This document shows positions 23,326 through 30,607 of a stretch of DNA of 30,607 nucleotides, one piece after another. The translations under genes were made by a program, and so were the position numbers. The stretch lies in NCBI GenBank assembly GCA_964587525.1, contig CAZPLZ010000012.1, positions 1-30,607 on the forward strand, given 5' to 3'. Under the pieces are notes generated by a model. That model was not told where the DNA came from. It searched no databases and saw only the letters and a list, made by a program, of their open reading frames with translations. Position 1 is the first letter of the stretch; every line of letters starts with the position of its first letter. This DNA is from CAZPLZ01 sp964587525. GTDB lineage: Bacteria; Oederibacteriota; CAKKQC01.

Positions 23326-23816
23326 GACAGTTCGGTTTCGTAGGTATCAAGTTCCACGGGTTTTCCCATGGCATTAACCCCCAATCCAAACAGGCGGAGG
23401 TCTACTTCGACGCGGCGAAGGAGCTGAAGGTGCCGCTCATGGTGTGTGTCGGCGCTCACGGACAGCCGTTCACGAACCCGGGCCTCTTCGTGGAGCGCAT
23501 CGAGCGGTATCCCGATGTCAGGATGATCTTCGCGCACATGGACTACTGCATCGCGGAGACGGTCATTGCCCAGGCAGCGCGCGTACCGAACTTGTACCTG
23601 AGCACCTCGCTCTCCATCGTCCCTTACCTGGAACGGGCCCTGACGCACGCCGGCGCGTCCAAGATCATGCTGGCCTCGGAGGATGCGCCGAGCATCCCTG
23701 CGGAGATCGCCAAGGTCGTCTTCGCGTCGCACTCGGACGAGGAGCTGACGCACGTGCTGCGGCAGACAGCCATTGACGTGTTCGGGTTGAACGGGCGGCT
23801 GCAATCAAAATCGTGA
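22977..23816 (+). CDS. Amidohydrolase-family (TIM-barrel) metal-dependent hydrolase
   Basis: The 279-residue protein starts at GTG 22977. It has the amidohydrolase-2 pattern: H28-Q-H30 in IIETHQHLSEP, GIKFHGF mid-chain, MIFAHMDY, and the Asp in MLASEDAPSIPAE near the end. The group includes decarboxylases and C-O/C-N hydrolases. The start overlaps the upstream ORF by 349 bases only because that ORF has no proper stop. The DUF6282-like gene starts two bases after its stop, so the genes are one operon. The neighbouring nitrilase suggests a shared route for a nitrogen-containing or carboxylated compound. Confidence 0.85.
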   Translation: MSAYPNPRFDSKVFRFDFKSNIGIIETHQHLSEPDVEDRTFGWGHNHIELILETMDRCGVEASILQPLGGADDPSRVHRRIHEYAQQYPGRIFGIASVNVKEYGVEKTIAEFERCVGQFGFVGIKFHGFSHGINPQSKQAEVYFDAAKELKVPLMVCVGAHGQPFTNPGLFVERIERYPDVRMIFAHMDYCIAETVIAQAARVPNLYLSTSLSIVPYLERALTHAGASKIMLASEDAPSIPAEIAKVVFASHSDEELTHVLRQTAIDVFGLNGRLQSKS

Positions 23817-23817
23817 G

Positions 23818-24669
23818 TTGATCGACCTCTCCGGCGCCATCGACCTGCATGTCCACACCGCGCCGGATGTCTACCCCCGTTCCGTGGACGACTTTGGAGT
23901 GGTCCGCCGCGCGGAACAAGAGGGGATGCGGGCGGTGCTCCTCAAAAGCCACCACACGCTGACGGCTGACCGGGCGGCGGTCGCGGCGAAGGGTGCGGGG
24001 CTGGCAGTCTTTGGAGGGTTGGCCCTGAACCGCACGGTGGGAGGGCTCAACCCAGATGCGGTGGAGGCGGCCCTCGCCTTCGGTGCCAAGCAGATCTGGA
24101 TGCCCACGATCCACGCCACCCACTGCCTGAAAACGGCGGAGCAGGAGATGTTCCGGGCCGAGGCGCGGAAGGGGGTTGAGGGGATCTCCATTCTGGACGG
24201 GGAGGGCGGGCTGGTGCCGGAGATCGGCCCGCTCCTGGAGCTCATCCGGGACGCGGATGTGATTCTGGGGACAGGGCACCTGTCGCCGGGCGAGAGTCTG
24301 GCGCTGCTCCGCAGGGGCAAGGACATGGGGCTGAAGAAGATGCTGGTGACGCACCCCTTGATGAGTTTCATCCGCTTCCCGGATGACGGGATGAGGGAAG
24401 CCGTGTCCTTGGGCGCGCGGCTGGAGTTCGACGCGCTCTCCTGTTGGAAGACCTGGCCAGGCGCCGTGCCGCCGGCCCGCACTGCCGCGGCCATCCGTGC
24501 GGTCGGTCCGAGTCACTGCGTGCTCGCCACGGACGGTGGACAGGCCTCCAACCCGTCCCCGCCGGCGATGCTGCGGGAATTCGTAGCGTCGCTGTCCAAC
24601 GAGGGAATTTCCGAGGCCGACCTCCGCGTGATGATGTGTGCGAGCCCCGCGCAACTGCTGGGTCTCTGA
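23818..24669 (+). CDS. DUF6282-like / amidohydrolase-related protein
   Basis: The 283-residue protein starts at TTG 23818, one base after the upstream stop; no ATG or GTG gives a full N-terminus. AIDLHVHTAPDVYPRSVDDF carries H11-V-H13, the metal-binding pair of amidohydrolase-type barrels. Later IWMPTIHATHCL, ILGTGHLSPGESL, MLVTHPLMSF and LATDGGQ supply further His and Asp residues. This layout fits the DUF6282 family as I recall it; the activity of that family is not known to me. It ends the nitrilase-amidohydrolase operon. Confidence 0.75.
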   Translation: MIDLSGAIDLHVHTAPDVYPRSVDDFGVVRRAEQEGMRAVLLKSHHTLTADRAAVAAKGAGLAVFGGLALNRTVGGLNPDAVEAALAFGAKQIWMPTIHATHCLKTAEQEMFRAEARKGVEGISILDGEGGLVPEIGPLLELIRDADVILGTGHLSPGESLALLRRGKDMGLKKMLVTHPLMSFIRFPDDGMREAVSLGARLEFDALSCWKTWPGAVPPARTAAAIRAVGPSHCVLATDGGQASNPSPPAMLREFVASLSNEGISEADLRVMMCASPAQLLGL

Positions 24670-24726
24670 TTACCTCATCGTCTTTTCGAAGAATAGAATC
24701 GCGTTGCTCACCGGACGTCCACCGCT

Positions 24727-27177
24727 TTGATCGAACGGGCTGAGGTGCCGTCTGATATTCTGAATGCACGCAGCATGGATGGCATGGCGCGGAATGGCTC
24801 TTCCAGAGGATCCAGGGCCGGGATGGGGTCCGGCAACAGAGAGCACAGGCTCTTCGACGAGGGCTGGCGCTTTCATCTGGGCGATGTTCAGAGCGGGGAG
24901 CGGCCCCGGCTGGATGACTCCTCCTGGCGCGCGGTTGACTTGCCCCACGACTGGAGCATCGAAGACCTGACTGGCTCTTCAATGGGCCGGACCCGGGGCC
25001 CGTTCGACCCGGCAGCGGTGGGCGGGCGCAGCACCGGCTTCACCGTCGGCGGCATTGGCTGGTACCGCAAGCGCTTCACCTTGCCCGCGAAACTCAAGGG
25101 ACGGCGCGTGCATGTGCGGTTTGACGGCGTCTACATGAACGCCGATGTCTGGATCAACGGGACGCACCTGGGCAATCATCCATATGGCTACACGAGCTTC
25201 TGGTACGATTTCACCCCTTACCTACGTTTCGGCGGCGAGAACGTGCTGGTGGTCCGGGTGAAGAATGAGGGGAAGAACACCCGCTGGTACTCCGGCTCCG
25301 GGATCTACCGCCACGTCTGGCTGACCGTGACGGGACCGATTCATGTCGCACACTGGGGGACGTACGTCACCACGCCTCGAGTCAGCCGGGACTCGGCGGA
25401 CGTCAGGGTTCGCACGAGGGTTCGCAATGAGACGCGCGAGGAGCGGGAAGTCACTCTCCGGACCAGGATCGTGGGCGCCAGAGGCAAGGCAGGCGCTTGG
25501 GGCGAGGCAAGGCTGACGGTTCAGGCCGGTGCCGAAGCCGAATTTGACCAGATCGTGGCGGTGCAGAACCTGAAGCTGTGGTCTCCGGAGAAGCCAGCTC
25601 TCCACGCAGCCGTCAGCGAGGTCATTGTCGGCCGGCGCGTCGTGGATCGTGCCGAGACTGTCTTCGGCATCCGCAGCATCTCGTTCGACGCGAAGAACGG
25701 CTGTTTGCTCAATGGCAAGCCCGTTCTCCTCAAGGGTGGTTGCATGCACCACGACAACGGCTGCCTGGGCGCGGCCACGTACGACCGCGCGGAGGAGCGC
25801 CGCGTCAGGCTGATGAAAGACAACGGTTTCAACGCTATCCGCACCTCTCATAACCCGCCTTCGCCGGCCTTCCTCGACGCGTGCGACCGACTCGGGATGT
25901 TCGTGATTGACGAGGCCTTTGATCATTGGGAGTGGCCGAAAAACGACCAGGACTACCACCGCCACTTCAAGGAGTGGTGGAAGCGTGACATTGAGAGCAT
26001 GGTGCTGCGGGACCGCAACCATCCCAGTGTCATCATGTGGAGCATTGGCAACGAGATCCCCGAGCGAGGCACGGAGGTGGGGATACGTAACGGGAAGATG
26101 CTCGCCGAGCATGTCCGCAGCCTCGATCCGACACGGCCAGTCACGGAGGCCGTGTGTGGAGCCAAATTCCGCTGGGAGCAGTTTGATCCGTACTTCGCCA
26201 ACCTCGATGTGTGCGGATACAACTACAAGCAGGGGAAGTACAGGCCGGACCACGAGCGCGTGCCCAGCCGGGTGATGTACGCAGCCGAGTCATTCCCGAT
26301 GCACGCGTACGACTTCTGGATGGCGGTTCTTGACCAGCCCTGGGTGGTGGGTGATTTTGTCTGGACGGGGTATGACTATCTCGGCGAGGCGGGGATCGGA
26401 TGGTGGAGCTTTGCAAAAGAGCCGAAGGAGATTTTCCCGTGGACGGTTGCTTACTGCGGCGATCTGGACCTGTGCGGGTTCAAACGCCCCCAGTCATACT
26501 ACCGGGACGTTCTCTGGAAGACGGGCCGCAAGGTATCCATGTTTGTCCGCAGCCCTGAGCCGAGGTTTGGACCAAGGGAGTCGATCCTCTGGGGATGGGA
26601 CGACGTGCACGCGCGCTGGAACTGGCCCGGCCACGAAGGCAAGATCTTGAACGTTGATGTGTATTCGGCCTGCGAACGCGTGCGGCTTTTGCTGAACGGC
26701 CGCAATCTAGGGGTGAAGAACACCTCCCGGAAGAGCCGTTTCAAAGCCAGTTGGAAGGTGCCCTACGAGCCTGGGGTGCTGAAAGCCGTGGGCTACGACG
26801 GCGGCAGGAAGGTCGCCACATGGGAGCTGAGGACCGCCGGCAAGCCGGCGAAACTCAAGCTGTCGGTGGACCGGAAAACCCTGGCTGCGGATGGGCAGGA
26901 CCTTTGCTTCGTGACCGTCGAGGTGCGCGACGCTCGGGGAATCCGTCATCCGACCGCGGAGAACCTGATCTGGTTCAGGATCGAAGGTGCGGGTTCGATC
27001 GCCGGCGTTGGCAGCGGCAATCCCGTGAGCGTCGAGAGTTTCCAGCGCTCCCAGCGCAGGGCGTTCGAGGGACGTTGTCTCGTCGTGGTCAAGTCAGGGC
27101 GGAGCCCCGGACGCGTACGGCTGACCGCCGAGGCCGACGGGCTGCGCTCGGACAGTGTCGCGCTTTCCGTTCAGTGA
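24727..27177 (+). CDS. Glycoside hydrolase family 2 (beta-galactosidase-like, DUF4982-type tail)
   Basis: The ORF is 816 codons from TTG 24727; ATG 24775 (residue 17) is an equally good start, and neither has a Shine-Dalgarno. A sugar-binding domain comes first (LFDEGWRFHLGD, WRAVDLPHDWS, WYRKRFTLP), then an Ig-like domain. The TIM barrel follows, with GFNAIRTSHNPPS, the acid/base E443 in MWSIGNEIPERG and the nucleophile E521 in YAAESFPMHAYD. DUF4982- and Ig-like domains close it (about 600-816). No signal peptide is seen, so it may act in the cytoplasm on sugars taken up. Its stop overlaps the convergent PhyH gene by 7 bases. Confidence 0.9.
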   Translation: MIERAEVPSDILNARSMDGMARNGSSRGSRAGMGSGNREHRLFDEGWRFHLGDVQSGERPRLDDSSWRAVDLPHDWSIEDLTGSSMGRTRGPFDPAAVGGRSTGFTVGGIGWYRKRFTLPAKLKGRRVHVRFDGVYMNADVWINGTHLGNHPYGYTSFWYDFTPYLRFGGENVLVVRVKNEGKNTRWYSGSGIYRHVWLTVTGPIHVAHWGTYVTTPRVSRDSADVRVRTRVRNETREEREVTLRTRIVGARGKAGAWGEARLTVQAGAEAEFDQIVAVQNLKLWSPEKPALHAAVSEVIVGRRVVDRAETVFGIRSISFDAKNGCLLNGKPVLLKGGCMHHDNGCLGAATYDRAEERRVRLMKDNGFNAIRTSHNPPSPAFLDACDRLGMFVIDEAFDHWEWPKNDQDYHRHFKEWWKRDIESMVLRDRNHPSVIMWSIGNEIPERGTEVGIRNGKMLAEHVRSLDPTRPVTEAVCGAKFRWEQFDPYFANLDVCGYNYKQGKYRPDHERVPSRVMYAAESFPMHAYDFWMAVLDQPWVVGDFVWTGYDYLGEAGIGWWSFAKEPKEIFPWTVAYCGDLDLCGFKRPQSYYRDVLWKTGRKVSMFVRSPEPRFGPRESILWGWDDVHARWNWPGHEGKILNVDVYSACERVRLLLNGRNLGVKNTSRKSRFKASWKVPYEPGVLKAVGYDGGRKVATWELRTAGKPAKLKLSVDRKTLAADGQDLCFVTVEVRDARGIRHPTAENLIWFRIEGAGSIAGVGSGNPVSVESFQRSQRRAFEGRCLVVVKSGRSPGRVRLTAEADGLRSDSVALSVQ

Positions 27178-28055
27178 GTTTCTTGGTGCTCGGTGCCGCA
27201 GGGGCCGCCGCCGGTGGCGACTTTTAGGCTGACTTCCTGGCCGTGCCGGTTGAACAGCGGATGGTAGTGATGGGCCACTTCGAGGCATGAAACGCCTACG
27301 TAGTGGCAAATGAACGAGCGGCGGAACCGGTCTTTTGACATGTTCGGCCTGGAGCCATGGACCACGTTGCCGTTGAAGAACAGTACGTCGCCGGCTTCGA
27401 GTTGCAGCTTGTGGACCGTAACGCCTTCCGATGGCACCTCTAGATCTTTGTCATACGTGACTCCCATGGTCTTCACCAGTTCCTTCATGGGAATGATCTC
27501 TTTGGTAAAGGACACGGATGAGTCAGCGTTCCTGTCCGGGCAGATGAGCGGAATCTCATGGGTGTTGGGAATCACCTGGAGGCCACCGTTGCCCTCATCC
27601 ATAGGATCCACCGCCACCCAGGCGGCGATGCATGTCCCGGGCCTCACGTTGAGATAGAAATTGTCCTGATGCCAGGCCTGCCCGCGGGCACCGGGCGGCT
27701 TGAAGTAGAACATGCTCTGTGCGGCGAGCGCCTCTTCGCCGAGCAAGTCTTCCAGGACGTCGAAGATCTGGCCATCGAGGAGGTGGTGCTTCATGATGGG
27801 CATGAACCTGTGCGGGTGCATGACCCGTGGGTAGACCGCCAGCGGGTCGCCCTCCTTGAAATCAAAATGGAATCCGTCGCGGCTCCCTTCCGGGTGCGGC
27901 TCGTAGAAGCCCTTCACCCCGCCCTTGGCGTGCATCTCCATGAACGTATCCGCGATCCGCTGGACATCGTTCTTGAACAGCCCAGGTTCGATGTGATAGC
28001 CCAGGTGGTCGTAGGCTTGGGCCCGGGCGCTTCGCGTGATGGTGATCATGGCCAT
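27171..28055 (-). CDS. Phytanoyl-CoA dioxygenase (PhyH) family protein 1
   Basis: The 294-residue protein has the facial triad of Fe(II)/2-oxoglutarate oxygenases: H129-Q-D131 in AWHQDNFYL and H233 in NGNVVHGSRPN, plus RRSF downstream for 2-oxoglutarate. IPNTHEIPL and AGDVLFFNG are typical of PhyH proteins. Such enzymes hydroxylate various small molecules; phytanoyl-CoA is only the name-giving case. ATG 28055 has GGAGG eight bases before it. It is the second gene of a pair (13 bases after the upstream stop) with another PhyH protein that is only distantly similar. The 3' end overlaps the GH2 gene tail-to-tail. Confidence 0.92.
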   Translation of the reverse strand: MAMITITRSARAQAYDHLGYHIEPGLFKNDVQRIADTFMEMHAKGGVKGFYEPHPEGSRDGFHFDFKEGDPLAVYPRVMHPHRFMPIMKHHLLDGQIFDVLEDLLGEEALAAQSMFYFKPPGARGQAWHQDNFYLNVRPGTCIAAWVAVDPMDEGNGGLQVIPNTHEIPLICPDRNADSSVSFTKEIIPMKELVKTMGVTYDKDLEVPSEGVTVHKLQLEAGDVLFFNGNVVHGSRPNMSKDRFRRSFICHYVGVSCLEVAHHYHPLFNRHGQEVSLKVATGGGPCGTEHQETH

Positions 28056-28068
28056 GGTGTTTTCCTCC

Positions 28069-28974
28069 TCAGCAGATTTTTCCTCGCTTGCCGTTGGGGC
28101 CGTGGCCTGGAGGATTCTCCCCGACCCAACGCTCGTCCACCGGCTCGGAGGCGAGCTGGTACCGGGAGTCCGTGGACAGGCGAAACGACTTCGAGTGATT
28201 GTCCAGGCCGCCGTGCACGAGGTACATCTCGAAGATCACCACGTCGCCCGCCTTGAACTCCGAGGTGAGCCAGCGACCCTTCATCCCACGCCGCAGCTCG
28301 GCCGGATCGCTTGAGAGCCAGCCGTTGTTGCCTCTCGCCTGCCGAGCTGAGTCGGGACGGTTCACGCAGTAACTGTCCACGTCCTTGGTCCCGTAGGTCT
28401 TTTTGAGCCGCTCGTGCTTGTTGGAGCCTTCCAGCAGCATCAGCCCGCCCTCTACGTACCCCACGTCCCCGAGGGGAGTCCAGGCCGTATAGAGCCGTTT
28501 CGTGCCCCGGCCCATGTAGACGATGTCGTAGTGCGGCGGCGTGCCATGGCCTGGCGCTACGCACCGGATCCAGGTGTAGTCAAAATGCCGAACCGGTCCG
28601 CCGAGGAACCGCGTGAAAAATTCCATCATGGGGCCGGAGTACAGGACCTTGTGCAGCGGCTCGTTGTCCCGCGCAAGATCAGGACGGAATTGCATCTGCG
28701 TCCCTGGCTTGACCACCGCTTTCATGTCGGGTGCGTCTGGATCCAGAAGACCTTCCCGCTTAAGACGGGAAATCATCTCCTGACGGGCTGCCAGGACTTC
28801 ATCCCGGTTGAGTAACCCCGGCAGCAGAAGATACCCTTCCTCCTTGATGCGGGCGCGCAGCGCCTCGGTGTCGTGCGCAATGTCGCCGGAACGGCGCATC
28901 TCCCCGCAGCACCCAGGCGCCAGGTCCAGCCTCTTACCCATAGACATCAGAGGTGGAAGGGTTGTGGTGCTCAT
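28069..28974 (-). CDS. Phytanoyl-CoA dioxygenase (PhyH) family protein 2
   Basis: The 301-residue protein has H148-Y-D150 in PPHYDIVYMG and H254 in MYLVHGGLDN as iron ligands, with AGDVVIFEMYL before the second. EGYLLLPGLLNRDEV near residue 47 is a usual PhyH opening. It differs clearly from the downstream paralogue in length between motifs, so the two probably act on different substrates or steps. The start ATG 28974 is preceded by TATCATAAATGGAACG, with a possible -10 (TATCAT) and weak ribosome site. It is divergent from the FG-GAP gene. Confidence 0.9.
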   Translation of the reverse strand: MSTTTLPPLMSMGKRLDLAPGCCGEMRRSGDIAHDTEALRARIKEEGYLLLPGLLNRDEVLAARQEMISRLKREGLLDPDAPDMKAVVKPGTQMQFRPDLARDNEPLHKVLYSGPMMEFFTRFLGGPVRHFDYTWIRCVAPGHGTPPHYDIVYMGRGTKRLYTAWTPLGDVGYVEGGLMLLEGSNKHERLKKTYGTKDVDSYCVNRPDSARQARGNNGWLSSDPAELRRGMKGRWLTSEFKAGDVVIFEMYLVHGGLDNHSKSFRLSTDSRYQLASEPVDERWVGENPPGHGPNGKRGKIC

Positions 28975-29032
28975 CGTTCCATTTATGATAACAGGGCGCG
29001 TTGGGCTCGCCCATGCGTGCCCTGGTAGGTGT

Positions 29033-29040
29033 TAGATAAT
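29033..29040 (+). promoter_or_regulatory. TAGATAAT -10-like element before the FG-GAP gene
   Basis: TAGATAAT (29033-29040) lies six bases before the GTG at 29047, which would give a leaderless or very short leader. No good -35 at the usual distance is seen. The 72-base gap between the divergent genes holds nothing else. Confidence 0.3.
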
Positions 29041-29046
29041 AGACTC

Positions 29047-30607
29047 GTGAGCAAGAAGGCTCTTGGCTGGGTGGGTTTGGCTCTGCTGCTGGGGGTTGTG
29101 GGTTACTTCATCGGCAAGGGACTGTGGGAGAGGCACGTGCCTTCCGATCCCGGGGAGCAAGCGCGCCATCTTCTTAGAGAACGCAAGCGTTTGGACCAGA
29201 CCGTATGGGCTAAGGAGGTGCTGGCTCAGCGGTACGAGGGAGCGGCGATTGCCTTATGGGATAAGCTTCGGCCCGCAAAAGACAAATGGTCCGCGCTTGA
29301 AAACCTTGTCTTTGAAGAACTGGTGCTTGGCAAGCCCCTCAAGACCGAGGACTTGGGCTGGGGCATCCTCAGGACCCGCTACGCGGGCTTGGGACCTGTC
29401 CTGAAAAAGAAAGAGTGGAAAGCCTGGCTTAAGACCCTTAGGAATCAAGGCTTCGTTTTTGTCCAGGGTGAGCTTCACCATAAGAAATTTGACCTTGAGC
29501 CTGTTGATGGGGCGAAGGAGGCGAGATCGGTTTTTTCAATTGTGGGGCATCTGCGCCAGCCCTCAAGTCAGCGCAAGCTCATGGTGGAGGGGCGGGTTGA
29601 GGTGAAGTGGAGCTCTTCCAAGGACGTGGAGGGGAACTTCATCCCGCGCTCCATCAAGACGCTGTACATCGACCTGACCGAGTGGAAAGGCCCTGAGGTG
29701 ATGGAGGAAGTCTTCGTGATCGAGCCGGGACCTTCCAAACAGTCGAATTACCCGGTGGCGCCGCTGCTCGTCTATGACCTGGACCGGGACGGGGACCCGG
29801 ATGTCCTGGTGCCCCGGTTCAACGAACTGTACTGGAATCAGGGTGACGGCCGCTTTACGAAGGCCCGTCTGTTCAAAGACCAGTCTCCGATGTCCCTCAC
29901 CGCAGTCTTTGCGGCCGTGGTTGCGGACTTCAACTCGGATGGGGCTGCGGATGTCTTTCTCTTCAGGAGAAGCTCTCAGCCTATGCTCTACTGGGGCAGG
30001 CCGGACGGGTCTTTTGCGACCCCGACGACGGTGGTGACCATTCCTGGCGCGACCTGGGAGAACCCGCAGGTGCCCACCGCCGGTGACGTTGACGGGGATG
30101 GCGACCTGGATGTCTGGATTGGCCAATACAAACGGCCGTACTGGGATGGGAATATGCCCACGCCCTATTACGACGCCAATGACGGGTATCCCTCCTATCT
30201 GCTGATCAATCAAGGCGGGGGGCGGTTTACGGACGCCACGGAACAGGCGGGCCTGGCGCGTAAACGATTCCGGCGGAACTTCAGCGCCTCCCTGGTGGAT
30301 CTGGATGGGGACCTAGACCTGGACCTGATCACCGTGAACGACTTCGCGGGGCTTGACGTGTATCGGAACGACGGCCGTGGGCATTTTACGGACGTGTCCA
30401 GCTCAGCGGTGGACGAACGGCACTGCTTTGGCATGGCCCACACGTTTGGGGACTACAACCTGGACGGGAAGCTGGATATGTACATTATTGGCATGAGCTC
30501 CACCACGGCCAACCGGCTGGCCTACATGAACCTGGGCCGGGAGGAGTTTCCCGAGGTGCAAACGTACCGGGTGAAGATGGGCTACGGGAACCGGATGCTG
30601 CTTGGGG
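29047..30607 (+). CDS. FG-GAP/VCBS repeat protein, 3' end beyond the window
   Basis: From GTG 29047 the frame is open to the last base (520 codons), with no stop in the window. An N-terminal membrane anchor (WVGLALLLGVVGYFIG, residues 8-23) is followed by a helical, charged region to about residue 160. After that come at least five FG-GAP/VCBS repeats with calcium-loop signatures: DLDRDGDPDVLV, DFNSDGAADVFL, DVDGDGDLDVWI, DLDGDLDLDLIT and DYNLDGKLDMYI. These build a beta-propeller used in binding or adhesion outside the cytoplasm. ASPIC/UnbV-type domains often follow. The GTG is the first start after the -10-like element; the next gene is out of view. Confidence 0.85.
   Translation, partial: MSKKALGWVGLALLLGVVGYFIGKGLWERHVPSDPGEQARHLLRERKRLDQTVWAKEVLAQRYEGAAIALWDKLRPAKDKWSALENLVFEELVLGKPLKTEDLGWGILRTRYAGLGPVLKKKEWKAWLKTLRNQGFVFVQGELHHKKFDLEPVDGAKEARSVFSIVGHLRQPSSQRKLMVEGRVEVKWSSSKDVEGNFIPRSIKTLYIDLTEWKGPEVMEEVFVIEPGPSKQSNYPVAPLLVYDLDRDGDPDVLVPRFNELYWNQGDGRFTKARLFKDQSPMSLTAVFAAVVADFNSDGAADVFLFRRSSQPMLYWGRPDGSFATPTTVVTIPGATWENPQVPTAGDVDGDGDLDVWIGQYKRPYWDGNMPTPYYDANDGYPSYLLINQGGGRFTDATEQAGLARKRFRRNFSASLVDLDGDLDLDLITVNDFAGLDVYRNDGRGHFTDVSSSAVDERHCFGMAHTFGDYNLDGKLDMYIIGMSSTTANRLAYMNLGREEFPEVQTYRVKMGYGNRMLLG

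Noticed and set aside
23665..24654. 329-codon minus-strand ORF
   Set aside because: It is antisense to the DUF6282-like gene, with low-complexity Arg/His/Pro text and no domain.
25222..26253. 343-codon minus-strand ORF
   Set aside because: It is antisense to the catalytic barrel of the GH2 gene, whose motifs are unmistakable.

Overview
The window is bacterial, GC-rich DNA that looks chromosomal. A housekeeping block comes first, then an accessory zone with repeats, nucleases and toxin-antitoxin-like genes, then a catabolic block. The two-subunit glycyl-tRNA synthetase (glyQ and glyS), the FG-GAP protein, the paired phytanoyl-CoA-dioxygenase-like genes and the DUF4982-like GH2 enzyme would fit an uncultivated lineage of the Nitrospirota, Methylomirabilota, Acidobacteriota, Poribacteria or Planctomycetota sort. 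The phylum cannot be fixed from the sequence alone.

Bases 1-8837, core: tRNA-Glu(UUC), a Rieske ferredoxin-like protein, a TPR protein, recO, glyQ, glyS, topA, gltX and tRNA-Gln(CUG), all on the plus strand and tightly packed (recO/glyQ overlap, glyQ/glyS are 3 bases apart). gltX has no ATG, GTG or TTG near its conserved N-terminus, and tRNA-Gln lies 31 bases after it.

Bases 8837-12793, repeat-bounded insert: two copies, in the same orientation and about 3.1 kb apart, of a module made of a palindrome-rich leader, a GIY-YIG nuclease gene and a 59-base element. The first starts at the last base of tRNA-Gln. Between the modules is a small operon: a gene that appears frameshifted into two ORFs, a roughly 200-residue protein of unknown function, and a ComEC-like metallo-beta-lactamase-fold hydrolase. 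This is the best candidate for an undescribed mobile or conflict-type system.

Bases 12794-19492: a secreted M16 zinc protease; a winged-helix/nucleotidyltransferase (MNT) gene whose HEPN partner is broken by a stop codon and a frameshift; a cluster of TGTCGCGAT direct repeats; a Fic protein with a winged-helix tail; and a TM0106-type RecB-like nuclease.

Bases 19601-28974, catabolic block: a GH113-like glycosidase, a divergent pair of transcription units around a perfect 19-base palindrome (two unrecognised minus-strand genes against a nitrilase-like hydrolase, an amidohydrolase and a DUF6282-like protein), a GH2 glycosidase and two PhyH-family dioxygenases. Together they suggest breakdown of a glycoside or amide-linked organic compound; the substrate is unknown. 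From 29047 an FG-GAP/VCBS repeat protein runs off the window end.
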